From Candidatus Zixiibacteriota bacterium (GTDB lineage: Bacteria > Zixibacteria > MSB-5A5 > JAABVY01): 41,305 nt of DNA. Location of the stretch: NCBI GenBank assembly GCA_014728145.1, contig WJMC01000138.1:1-41305 (forward strand), read 5' to 3'. Under the pieces are notes generated by a model. The model was not told the DNA's origin, did no database searches, and saw only the letters and a program-made list of their open reading frames with translations. The translations under genes were made by a program, and so were the position numbers. Shown here piece by piece: positions 34,182-41,305 of this stretch (its first letter is position 1; each line of letters opens with the position of its first letter).

Positions 34182-35309
34182 ATGGAGACATTAACAGAGC
34201 TGATACAGAATTCGGGGCTGGCCAATCTCGACTGGGGCAACCTGGTAATGTTCGTGATTGCCGGGGTTTTGATCTATCTGGCGATCACGAAGAACTATGA
34301 ACCACTTCTATTGATTCCGATCGGTTTCGGAACGATCCTGGCAAACCTGCCTTTAGCCGAGATGGGGGCCTATGACAATGGAATAATCGCGCTGATATAC
34401 AAATCAGGAATCAAGACCGAGCTTCTCCCCCCGATCATCTTCCTGGGGGTAGGTGTGCTGACCGATTTTCGCCCGCTTCTGGGACGTCCGATCACCTTTA
34501 TGCTGGGGGCCGCCGCACAGCTGGGTATCTTCGTGGCCGCGCTCGGGGCGGCTTACCTTTTGGGCTTCACTTACAAAGAAGCCGCCGCGATAGGTATAAT
34601 CGGTGGTGCTGATGGCCCGACATCGATCTTTTTGGCCTCACAGCTGGCACCTCACCTGCTGGGACCGATCGCCGTGGCGGCCTACAGCTACATGTCGCTG
34701 GTACCGATAATCCAGCCCCCGATAATCAGGATGTTCACCAGTAAAAAGGAACGCGAGATCGATATGCCACAGGCCCGTCCGGTTTCCAAAACCGCGGTAA
34801 TCCTGTTCCCGATCGTGACCGGAATCATCGCTTCACTGGCAATCCCTTCGGCCGCTCCACTGATCGGGCTTCTGATGTTCGGCAACCTGCTCCGTGAATG
34901 CGGTGTGACCGAACGCCTGCGCAAAACCGCGGGAGGCGCATTAATCGATATCGTCACGCTCTTTCTGGGTCTGGCTGTCGGCGCAACTATGGCCGCGGAA
35001 CACTTCTTGACCTGGCAGACGATCATGATCCTGGTGCTGGGCGCGTTCGCATTTGCCTTCAGTACGGCTGGTGGTTTGGTTTTCGCTAAAATCATTAACC
35101 TGTTCTTACCCGGTACCAAAAAGATCAACCCCTGTATCGGCGCCGCCGGTGTTTCGGCTGTACCGATGGCCGCCCGGGTGGTCCAGAAATTTGTCTCGGA
35201 TCAGACTAACGGCAGGGTCAATCCGCTGATGCCCGCCATGGGACCCAATGTGGCCGGTGTAATCGGGTCTGCAGTTGCGGCTGGAATCTTTTTGAGCCTG
35301 CTGACATAA
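34182..35309 (+). CDS. oadB: Sodium-ion-translocating decarboxylase beta subunit
   Basis: A 375-residue membrane protein with about nine to eleven helices. It decarboxylates carboxybiotin and exports Na+. GIIGGADGPTSIFLASQLAP contains the essential Asp of the family. NPCIGAAGVSAVPMAARVVQKF and GPNVAGVIGSAVAAGIF are the other two signature stretches. The length is slightly below OadB of enterobacteria (about 433) and close to the MmdB/GcdB and short OadB forms. The gene follows oadA by 11 bases and ends at a strong terminator. The sodium gradient it makes could feed the CaCA antiporter encoded earlier in the window (inference). Confidence 0.95.
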   Translation: METLTELIQNSGLANLDWGNLVMFVIAGVLIYLAITKNYEPLLLIPIGFGTILANLPLAEMGAYDNGIIALIYKSGIKTELLPPIIFLGVGVLTDFRPLLGRPITFMLGAAAQLGIFVAALGAAYLLGFTYKEAAAIGIIGGADGPTSIFLASQLAPHLLGPIAVAAYSYMSLVPIIQPPIIRMFTSKKEREIDMPQARPVSKTAVILFPIVTGIIASLAIPSAAPLIGLLMFGNLLRECGVTERLRKTAGGALIDIVTLFLGLAVGATMAAEHFLTWQTIMILVLGAFAFAFSTAGGLVFAKIINLFLPGTKKINPCIGAAGVSAVPMAARVVQKFVSDQTNGRVNPLMPAMGPNVAGVIGSAVAAGIFLSLLT

Positions 35310-35330
35310 TCAGAATACAATTTGTTAAAA

Positions 35331-35356
35331 GGCCCGCTTTGGCGGGTCTTTTTTTT
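35331..35356 (+). terminator. Intrinsic terminator of the oadGAB operon
   Basis: GGCCCGC (35331-35337) pairs with GCGGGTC (35342-35348) around a 4-base loop, with one G-T pair, and eight T's follow. Confidence 0.9.
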
Positions 35357-35446
35357 GATCCCCAGCATCAAACCAATCCGTCCTGAGAGCAGTAAAATTA
35401 AGGGCTCAAGCCGATTATAAGTGTCGCAATAAAATTTCCAAATAGC

Positions 35447-35475
35447 TTGACAAAGATAATGACAGGTCTTTTATT
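35447..35475 (+). promoter_or_regulatory. Candidate promoter for maeB
   Basis: A perfect TTGACA at 35447-35452 with TTTATT at 35470-35475, spacer 17 bases. The -10 is only fair. A start near 35482 gives a leader of about 40 bases ending in AGGAG (35510-35514). Confidence 0.4.
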
Positions 35476-35522
35476 GCCAGATCAATTTATGACATATTTC
35501 ACTCTTTTTAGGAGATGAGAAA

Positions 35523-37769
35523 GTGATTAAGAAAGAGGAAGCGTTAGATTATCACTCTAAAGGTCGTAAGGGAAAAATCGAAGTAGTCCCGACCAAGCCG
35601 ACCGCGACACAGCGTGATTTATCTATGGCTTACACCCCCGGTGTGGCGGAACCCTGCCGCAAAATCGCAGAGAATCCCGACGATGTCTATGAATATACCG
35701 CCAAGGGCAACCTGGTGGCGGTGGTCTCCAACGGTACCGCCGTTCTGGGTCTGGGTAATATCGGCCCGGCCGCAGGCAAACCGGTTATGGAAGGCAAAGG
35801 GGTGTTGTTTAAACGTTTTGCTGATGTCGATGTTTATGACATCGAGGTCGACAGCCAGGATCCCAAGGAAGTCATCAAGGTCTGCAAACTTCTGGAACCC
35901 ACTTTCGGCGGAATCAATCTCGAGGATATAAAAGCTCCCGAATGTTTTGAAATCGAAGAGACCCTGATCGAGGAACTGGATATTCCGGTTTTCCATGATG
36001 ATCAGCATGGTACCGCGATCATCTCCGGCGCGGCTCTTATCAACGCGCTCGAGCTGGTCAAAAAGGATATCAGCGAAGTCCGCGCGGTCTTCTGTGGCGC
36101 CGGTGCGGCCGGTGTAGCCTGCGCTAACCTGTATATCGCCCTGGGTGTCAATCCAGACAATATCCTGATGACTGACTCCAAGGGCGTGATCTACAGGGGT
36201 CGTACCGATGGAATGAACAAATACAAAGAACAGTTCGCGCGTGAGACCCAGAGGCGTACGCTCGATGATGCTATGGAAGATGCCGATATCTTTGTCGGTG
36301 TTGCCGTCAAGGATATGGTCACCAAGAGCATGGTCAAATCGATGGCCAAAAACCCGATCATCTTCGCCATGGCAAATCCCGATCCGGAGATTCTTCCGGA
36401 GGACGCTTTCGACGCCCGCAAAGATATCATCATGGCCACCGGACGTTCCGATTATCCCAACCAGGTGAACAACGTGCTCGGCTTCCCATTTATCTTCCGC
36501 GGTGCCCTTGATGTCCATGCCCGCGCGATCAATATGGAGATGAAGCTGGCGGCGGCTTATGCACTGGCGAACCTGGCCAAGACCGAAGTTCCGGATGCGG
36601 TCGCCCGTGCCTACGGCGGGGTGCATTTCCACTTCGGTCCGGAATATATAATCCCTAAACCGTTCGACCCCCGCATCCTCGTCTGGGAAGCTTCGGCTGT
36701 GGCCAAGGCCGCCATGGATACCGGTGTGGCCAGAAAACATATCGATATTGAGGAATACAAGACCCAGCTCGAAGACCGCCTCGGTATCGGTCATCAGCTC
36801 TCACGCCGGATTATCAACAAGGCACGCATCAAACCGAAACGAATCGTCTTCCCCGAAGGTGCTAATGAAAAGATCCTGCGCGCCGCTCGCCAGATAGTCG
36901 ATGAAAGAATCGCTTCACCTGTCTTGATTGGTCGCGAAGAATCAATTCAGGATACGGCTAAAGAACTCGAGATACCCATGAATGGGATCGAAATCGTCAA
37001 CCATTTGAAAACCGACGACCGAGTTCGATATGCCAAGGGTTATTTTGAAAAACGTCAGCGCAAAGGCGTTACTTTTGATGATGCTATTATCGCAATGAAA
37101 AATCCGATCTCTTATGGAGCTATGATGGTTGCTATGGGTGAAGCGGATGCTATGCTCTCCGGTGTCCGTCAGCATTACCCGGATACGATCCGTCCCGCCC
37201 TGCAGATAATCGAAAAGAAAGAGCACTATTCCACTGTCTGCGGTATTTTCATGCTGATAATCAAGGGCAAACCGTATTTCGTGGCCGACACAACGGTCAA
37301 CCTCGATCCCACTCCGGAACAGCTCGTTGACATTACCGTGATGACTGCCAAGCTGGCGCGCCGATTCAATGTCGAACCGAAGGTCGCGCTTCTGACCTAC
37401 TCCAATTTTGGGTCGGTTCGCAATGCCGCCACTGCTAAAGTCAGGCATGCGGTCGAGCTTCTGCAACAGAATCATCCCGAGATCACCGTCGATGGCGAGA
37501 TGCAGGCTGACACCGCGCTTCATGCGCCAATCGCCGAGGCTGATTTCACGTTCTCTTCGATCCAGGGTGATGCCAACTGCCTGATCTTCCCCAACCTTGA
37601 ATCTGGCAACTCAGCCTATAAACTGCTTCAGCGCCTGGCCGGAGCCGAGGTCTTCGGACCGTTTTTGTCCGGACTCAAAAAACCGGTACATGTGCTTCAT
37701 CGCGCTCAGGATGTGCAGGATATCGTCAATATGGCCGCGATCGCTGTCCTTGAGGCTGCCTCGAACTGA
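35523..37769 (+). CDS. maeB: NADP-type malic enzyme with C-terminal phosphotransacetylase-like domain
   Basis: 748 residues, the MaeB layout. Residues about 1-425 are the malic enzyme: [11 protein letters not shown] (Tyr37), [18 protein letters not shown] (Lys92 region) and [13 protein letters not shown] for NAD(P). From about 430 to the end is a phosphate acetyltransferase-like domain ([16 protein letters not shown], then [15 protein letters not shown]), which in E. coli MaeB senses acetyl-CoA and is not a working transacetylase. It converts malate to pyruvate, CO2 and NADPH. The start is GTG; the ATG seen in GGAGATG is out of frame and stops at once. It has its own promoter and terminator. 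Confidence 0.96.
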   Translation: MIKKEEALDYHSKGRKGKIEVVPTKPTATQRDLSMAYTPGVAEPCRKIAENPDDVYEYTAKGNLVAVVSNGTAVLGLGNIGPAAGKPVMEGKGVLFKRFADVDVYDIEVDSQDPKEVIKVCKLLEPTFGGINLEDIKAPECFEIEETLIEELDIPVFHDDQHGTAIISGAALINALELVKKDISEVRAVFCGAGAAGVACANLYIALGVNPDNILMTDSKGVIYRGRTDGMNKYKEQFARETQRRTLDDAMEDADIFVGVAVKDMVTKSMVKSMAKNPIIFAMANPDPEILPEDAFDARKDIIMATGRSDYPNQVNNVLGFPFIFRGALDVHARAINMEMKLAAAYALANLAKTEVPDAVARAYGGVHFHFGPEYIIPKPFDPRILVWEASAVAKAAMDTGVARKHIDIEEYKTQLEDRLGIGHQLSRRIINKARIKPKRIVFPEGANEKILRAARQIVDERIASPVLIGREESIQDTAKELEIPMNGIEIVNHLKTDDRVRYAKGYFEKRQRKGVTFDDAIIAMKNPISYGAMMVAMGEADAMLSGVRQHYPDTIRPALQIIEKKEHYSTVCGIFMLIIKGKPYFVADTTVNLDPTPEQLVDITVMTAKLARRFNVEPKVALLTYSNFGSVRNAATAKVRHAVELLQQNHPEITVDGEMQADTALHAPIAEADFTFSSIQGDANCLIFPNLESGNSAYKLLQRLAGAEVFGPFLSGLKKPVHVLHRAQDVQDIVNMAAIAVLEAASN

Positions 37770-37796
37770 TCGCACACTTTGATTTATATAGACAAG

Positions 37797-37828
37797 ACGG
37801 CGGATGCTTCGGTGTCCGCCGTTTTTTG
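37797..37828 (+). terminator. Intrinsic terminator after maeB
   Basis: ACGGCGGA (37797-37804) pairs with TCCGCCGT (37815-37822), the stem continues through wobble pairs to a C(TTCG)G tetraloop, and a run of T's follows. UUCG-capped stems are among the most stable terminator hairpins. Confidence 0.92.
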
Positions 37829-37860
37829 TTCACTTGAAACAACTGCCTGGTTTTGCGTCG

Positions 37861-37884
37861 CCTCCCTGACTTTAGTCGGGGAGG
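37861..37884. repeat. REP-like palindrome
   Basis: CCTCCC (37861-37866) pairs with GGGAGG (37879-37884), and the stem continues inward through T-G, G-C, A-T and C-G to a TTTA loop, ten pairs in all. GCGTC and GACGC elements flank it about 6-9 bases out. No T-run follows on either strand, and a complete terminator already lies upstream, so it is not a simple terminator. It is the only copy I can find in this window. Confidence 0.5.
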
Positions 37885-37935
37885 TGTGACCTGACGCTTT
37901 AAACCTGCTCATCTCCTTATCCTGGAAACAATTCC

Positions 37936-37963
37936 TTGTTATACCTGTATTATTTATTATATT
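37936..37963 (+). promoter_or_regulatory. Candidate promoter for moxR-DUF58-nfo
   Basis: TTGTTA at 37936-37941, a 16-base spacer and TATATT at 37958-37963. A start near 37970 gives a leader of about 18 bases containing AAAGGAGA before the GTG start. Confidence 0.45.
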
Positions 37964-37987
37964 TCCAGATTCGCGAAAGGAGACGAT

Positions 37988-38986
37988 GTGGCGGACAATA
38001 AAGATATCGAAACGATCGAGAAGCTCAAAGGCGCGCGAGACACCATAAAATCTGAAATCGGCAAGATCATAGTCGGACAGGAGAAAGTCATCGATGAACT
38101 CCTGATCGCGATTTTATCGAACGGCCATGTACTCTTGATCGGAGTCCCCGGCCTGGCAAAAACCCTACTGGTTTCGACTCTGGCACAGGTTTTGGATCTC
38201 AAATTTTCACGGATACAATTCACTCCTGACCTGATGCCTTCGGATATTACCGGCACAGAAATCCTTCAGGAGGATCGTGCCACCGGAGCGCGCGAGTTCC
38301 GTTTCGTCAAGGGTCCGGTTTTCGCCAATATCGTCCTGGCCGACGAGATCAACCGTACTCCGCCTAAAACTCAGGCAGCGCTGCTACAGGCGATGCAGGA
38401 ACATGAGGTCACCGCCGCCGGGCAGACCTTCAAACTGGAGGAACCGTTTTTTGTCCTGGCGACACAGAATCCGATCGAACAGGAAGGCACATATCCCCTT
38501 CCGGAGGCACAACTCGACCGATTCATGTTCAATATATTGATCGACTATCCAACTTATGATGAGGAAAACGAAATCGTCCGCTCGACTACATCCTGGCGCG
38601 ATCTCAAGCTCGAGACCGTGATCAAAGGCTCGGATATTTCCGCCCTGCAGGATTTGGTGAGACGGGTACCGGTTTCCGATCATGTCATCGACTATGCTGT
38701 TCGGCTGGTACGCGCCACCCGGCAAAGCGATGATTCCGGGCTCGACTATGTCAAAAACTGGGTCAGCTGGGGTGCCGGACCGCGTGCTTCGCAGTACCTG
38801 ATCATGGGCGCCAAGACCCGGGCGATTCTGGATAATCGTCCCACTCCATCAGTCGAAGATGTCCGCATGGTGGCCAAACCGGTGCTTCGTCATCGTATTG
38901 TGACATCTTTCAATGCCGAAGCTGACGGGGTCACCGCTGAACATATCGTCGAACGCCTGATGGATGATGTCAAAGAGAAATCCTGA
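37988..38986 (+). CDS. MoxR family AAA+ ATPase
   Basis: 332 residues. Walker A is GVPGLAKT (52-59), the MoxR form; Walker B is VLADEINR with Asp119 and Glu120. PPKTQAALLQAMQE, the sensor stretch FVLATQNPIEQEGTYPLPEAQLDRF, and the C-terminal lid domain (about 215-330) are typical. MoxR proteins act as chaperones for VWA/DUF58 partners; the DUF58 gene follows 17 bases downstream. The start is GTG; an ATG two bases earlier is out of frame. AAAGGAGA is well spaced. Confidence 0.95.
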   Translation: MADNKDIETIEKLKGARDTIKSEIGKIIVGQEKVIDELLIAILSNGHVLLIGVPGLAKTLLVSTLAQVLDLKFSRIQFTPDLMPSDITGTEILQEDRATGAREFRFVKGPVFANIVLADEINRTPPKTQAALLQAMQEHEVTAAGQTFKLEEPFFVLATQNPIEQEGTYPLPEAQLDRFMFNILIDYPTYDEENEIVRSTTSWRDLKLETVIKGSDISALQDLVRRVPVSDHVIDYAVRLVRATRQSDDSGLDYVKNWVSWGAGPRASQYLIMGAKTRAILDNRPTPSVEDVRMVAKPVLRHRIVTSFNAEADGVTAEHIVERLMDDVKEKS

Positions 38987-39003
38987 TTCCTCCCCGAGAT
39001 AGT

Positions 39004-39918
39004 ATGCCTGACAAAGATAAAGATTACAGAAGGTTTCTGAAGCCGGAGGTTGTCTCGCGGCTGAAGACTATGGAACTTAAGGCGCGCATGGTCGTGGAAG
39101 GTTTCATGACCGGACTGCATAAGTCGCCCTACCATGGTTTCTCGGTTGAATTCGCCGAACATCGCCAGTATATGCACGGCGACAATATCCGCTATATCGA
39201 CTGGAAAGTGTACGGCAAGTCCGACCGTTTCTATGTCAAGGAGTTCGAGGAAGAGACCAACCTCAAAGCTTATCTGCTAGTCGACACTTCAGCTTCGATG
39301 GGCTACACCTCCGACCAGAAAAAGTACCTGCCCAAACTGGAGTACTGCTCCTATCTGGCGGCGGCATTTTCTTTTCTGATGCTCAAACAGCGTGATTCAG
39401 TCGGAGTGGTTGGCTTCGATGACAAGATACATACATATATTCCGCCGCGATCGTCATCATCGCACATTCATATTCTCCTGAAGGAACTGGACAAACTAAG
39501 AGCATCGGAAAAAACCGATATCGCCCATACACTTCACCAGATGGCTGAACGAATCAAACGTCGTGGTTTGATCATCATTATGTCCGATCTTCTGGATGAT
39601 CCGGCGAAGATTATGGCCGGACTCAAGCATTTCCGCCACCGCAACCATGAAGTGATAGTCCTGCATACACTCGATCCATTCGAACGTGATTTCTCATTCC
39701 CGCAGGAAGCGATCTTTGAGGATATGGAAACCGGCGAGGAGATCACTACTCTCCCCTGGCAGATCAGGAAAGCCTATAAGAAAGAGCTTGACCGGGTTTT
39801 CGATAATTTCGCGCGGGAATGCCGGATGTCGAATATCGATTATCACCTGATCGACACTTCGCTGGACTATGACTACTCGCTGTTCGCTTACCTGAACAAA
39901 CGGAGCAGGTTGTACTGA
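39004..39918 (+). CDS. DUF58 protein with VWA-like domain
   Basis: 304 residues, soluble. The DUF58 core reads HRQYMHGDNIRYIDWKVYGKSD (53-74) and then KEFEEETN. The VWA-type fold carries a MIDAS motif DTSAS (94-98). No membrane helix is present, unlike the longer DUF58 forms. It is the standard partner of MoxR and probably binds a metal-dependent ligand, with the MoxR ATPase changing its state (family knowledge). Its stop overlaps the nfo start by one base, so an unrelated repair gene is coupled to this pair. Confidence 0.93.
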   Translation: MPDKDKDYRRFLKPEVVSRLKTMELKARMVVEGFMTGLHKSPYHGFSVEFAEHRQYMHGDNIRYIDWKVYGKSDRFYVKEFEEETNLKAYLLVDTSASMGYTSDQKKYLPKLEYCSYLAAAFSFLMLKQRDSVGVVGFDDKIHTYIPPRSSSSHIHILLKELDKLRASEKTDIAHTLHQMAERIKRRGLIIIMSDLLDDPAKIMAGLKHFRHRNHEVIVLHTLDPFERDFSFPQEAIFEDMETGEEITTLPWQIRKAYKKELDRVFDNFARECRMSNIDYHLIDTSLDYDYSLFAYLNKRSRLY

Positions 39919-40811
39919 TGGCTGAGGGCAAGGAATTTCGCTATCCGCTGATCGGGGCGCATATGTCGATTGCCGGCGGTGTGTCCAATGCTTTCGATCA
40001 TGGTGAGAAAGTCGATTGTGCCGCGCTCCAGATCTTCACAAAATCCAGCAATCAATGGAAATCGAAACCGCTTACAGATGATGAAATCGAACGCTTTCAT
40101 CGACGCCAAAAAGAAACCGGAATATATCCGGTCATCGCGCATACCGCTTACCTGATAAATATCGCCTCGCCCAAAGAGGCGATCTATAAAAAATCGATAA
40201 CTGCCTTAATCGATGAGATCGAACGCTGCCACCTGTTGGGAATTGATGATCTTGTGCTTCATCCCGGTTCATACCTGGATACAACTGAAGAAGAAGGTAT
40301 CCGCAAGATCATAGAGACATTGAATCAGATCAACGACAGCACCCATGCGACAGGTGTGCGGATTTCTCTGGAGACCACTGCCGGTCAGGGTACCAACCTG
40401 GGCTATAAATTTGAGCAGATTGCCGAAATGATTGAAGGTGTCGAGAATAAGGAGAGAGTCTCGGTCTGTATAGACACCTGCCATATCTTTGCCGCCGGCT
40501 ACGATATCCGCGATCGGGAAAGCTATCAGAAAACCATGCAGGAATTCGACGCTACAATCGGATTGAAGTACCTCAAAGCTATTCACATGAATGATTCGAA
40601 GATGGAGTTTGCAAAAAAACGCGATCGCCACGCCCATCTCGGTCAGGGCAATATCGGGGCTGATGCTTTCAGGTTTATCATGCAGGACGACCGTCTCAAG
40701 GATGTTCCCAAGCTTTTGGAGACTCCCAAGGAGGAGGATGGCAAATCGATGGATGAGGTAAATCTTAATCTGCTCAGGAAATTTTATGAAAAGAATGAAA
40801 GCAGGGTCTGA
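39918..40811 (+). CDS. nfo: Endonuclease IV (AP endonuclease)
   Basis: A 297-residue zinc-dependent apurinic/apyrimidinic endonuclease of base excision repair. Zinc ligands are visible in VLHPGSY, LETTAGQGT, VCIDTCHIFAAGYD, IHMNDSK and DRHAHLGQGNIG, all intact. A few residues longer at the N-terminus than E. coli Nfo, it begins GAHMSIAGGVSNAF after about a dozen residues. The start overlaps the DUF58 stop (TGATG). A YchF-like GTPase gene starts 3 bases after its stop. Confidence 0.96.
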   Translation: MAEGKEFRYPLIGAHMSIAGGVSNAFDHGEKVDCAALQIFTKSSNQWKSKPLTDDEIERFHRRQKETGIYPVIAHTAYLINIASPKEAIYKKSITALIDEIERCHLLGIDDLVLHPGSYLDTTEEEGIRKIIETLNQINDSTHATGVRISLETTAGQGTNLGYKFEQIAEMIEGVENKERVSVCIDTCHIFAAGYDIRDRESYQKTMQEFDATIGLKYLKAIHMNDSKMEFAKKRDRHAHLGQGNIGADAFRFIMQDDRLKDVPKLLETPKEEDGKSMDEVNLNLLRKFYEKNESRV

Positions 40812-40814
40812 TAG

Positions 40815-41305
40815 ATGAAAATCGGAATTATAGGTCTGCCGCAGTCGGGCAAAAGCACAGTCTTCAAAGCAGTCTGCCCGCATCACCAGGAATCCCATAT
40901 CGGCGCAGCCAAGATGGAGGTTCGGCGAGGCATCGTTAAAGTTCCCGATGAACGTCTGTGGGAACTGGAAAAGATATATCAACCGGAAAAAGTAACTCAG
41001 GCAGAAATAGAATTTATGGATGTGGCCGGTGTCAGCGGTAAATCCGACCGCGCCAGTCGTTCGGAAAAAGATATCCCGCCCGCGCTCAGGGAACCGGAGG
41101 TTTTGGCCCATGTCGTCCGGTATTTCAAAGACGAGATCGTAATGCATCCGGATGGTTCGGTCGACCCGGCCCGCGATATCGAGAACGTCGAATCAGAATT
41201 GATTTTCTCTGATCTTTTGACAACTGAATCACGGCTGGAGAGAATTGAACGGCAGGCTCGACTGGCCAACGATGAAAAAGCCAAACGGGAAGTCGCGGTA
41301 CTGCA
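40815..41305 (+). CDS. YchF/Obg-like GTPase paralogue (3' end outside window)
   Basis: 163 residues are visible. The N-terminus MKIGIIGLPQSGKSTVF is a P-loop (standard YchF has GLPNVGKST). VPDERLWELEKIYQPEKVTQAEIEFMDVAG and VLAHVVRYFKDE, then DPARDIENVESELIFSDLLTTESRLER-type sequence, follow YchF closely. The conserved switch region between the P-loop and VPD differs, and the SKGEGLGN stretch after DVAG is replaced by SGKSDRASRSE. It therefore looks like a divergent paralogue, not the housekeeping protein. NKxE and the TGS domain would lie beyond the window. It is probably in one operon with nfo. Confidence 0.85.
   Translation, partial: MKIGIIGLPQSGKSTVFKAVCPHHQESHIGAAKMEVRRGIVKVPDERLWELEKIYQPEKVTQAEIEFMDVAGVSGKSDRASRSEKDIPPALREPEVLAHVVRYFKDEIVMHPDGSVDPARDIENVESELIFSDLLTTESRLERIERQARLANDEKAKREVAVL

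Noticed and set aside
35619-36794. 391-codon minus-strand open frame opposite maeB
   Set aside because: It is antisense to strongly conserved maeB codons, has no recognisable domain, and arises from codon bias.
40269-41147. 292-codon minus-strand frame opposite nfo and the YchF-like gene
   Set aside because: It spans two well-supported genes on the other strand and shows only mirror-image composition.

Overview
The window is a gene-dense stretch (about 50% GC by eye) of a bacterial chromosome. It holds about 34 genes of core and accessory metabolism. I see no tRNA, rRNA, CRISPR array, insertion sequence or phage gene. The host looks like an uncultivated bacterium of the wider FCB type (a Zixibacteria- or Latescibacteria-like lineage is my guess). 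I infer this from bacterial Nuo, Oad and MaeB genes, a pyruvoyl arginine decarboxylase with a deoxyhypusine-synthase-like protein, BatA/MoxR/DUF58 genes, and the relic of a secreted 'TTCGxGNDY' protein. No phylogenetic marker was computed.

Layout. 1-4020: end of a complex I operon (nuoL partial, nuoM, nuoN). 4021-6900: an intergenic region with a possible small RNA, a PTS-EIIA/CBS regulator, a Ca2+/cation antiporter and a DUF1648 membrane protein. 6951-10210 (minus): DUF1015-serA-serC, read towards a strong terminator. 10389-12872: divergent polyamine operon (pyruvoyl ArgDC, SpeY, agmatinase). 13077-14690 (minus): DUF302 protein and an orphan MalK-type ATPase. 14823-16994: phosphomannomutase/phosphoglucomutase and a double-receiver protein, followed by a decayed secreted-protein gene on the minus strand. 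17568-25368: probable long operon acn-gcvT-comB-TPR metallopeptidase-BatA. 25417-27886: ABC-F ATPase overlapping a flavoprotein gene. 27945-31477: CBS protein, a ThDP enzyme and an aldehyde dehydrogenase, ended by a terminator. 31564-37769: DCC protein, a Na+-pump decarboxylase operon (oadGAB) and maeB. 37988-41305: moxR, DUF58, nfo and the start of a YchF-like GTPase.

How it fits together. Much of the window serves central carbon and ion energetics: complex I, aconitase, a biotin/Na+ decarboxylase, malic enzyme, and a ThDP enzyme plus semialdehyde dehydrogenase pair that resembles the cyanobacterial 2-oxoglutarate decarboxylase/SSADH bypass of the TCA cycle. Two biosynthetic units stand back to back. 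One is serine synthesis with DUF1015 where a serB might be expected. The other is arginine to agmatine to putrescine to a longer polyamine, with a DHS homologue whose amine pocket has changed. Several upstream regions share a promoter layout (TTGnnn, 16-bp spacer, TAAATT or TATATT). One of these would place the ABC-F start codon at the transcription start, suggesting a leaderless mRNA.
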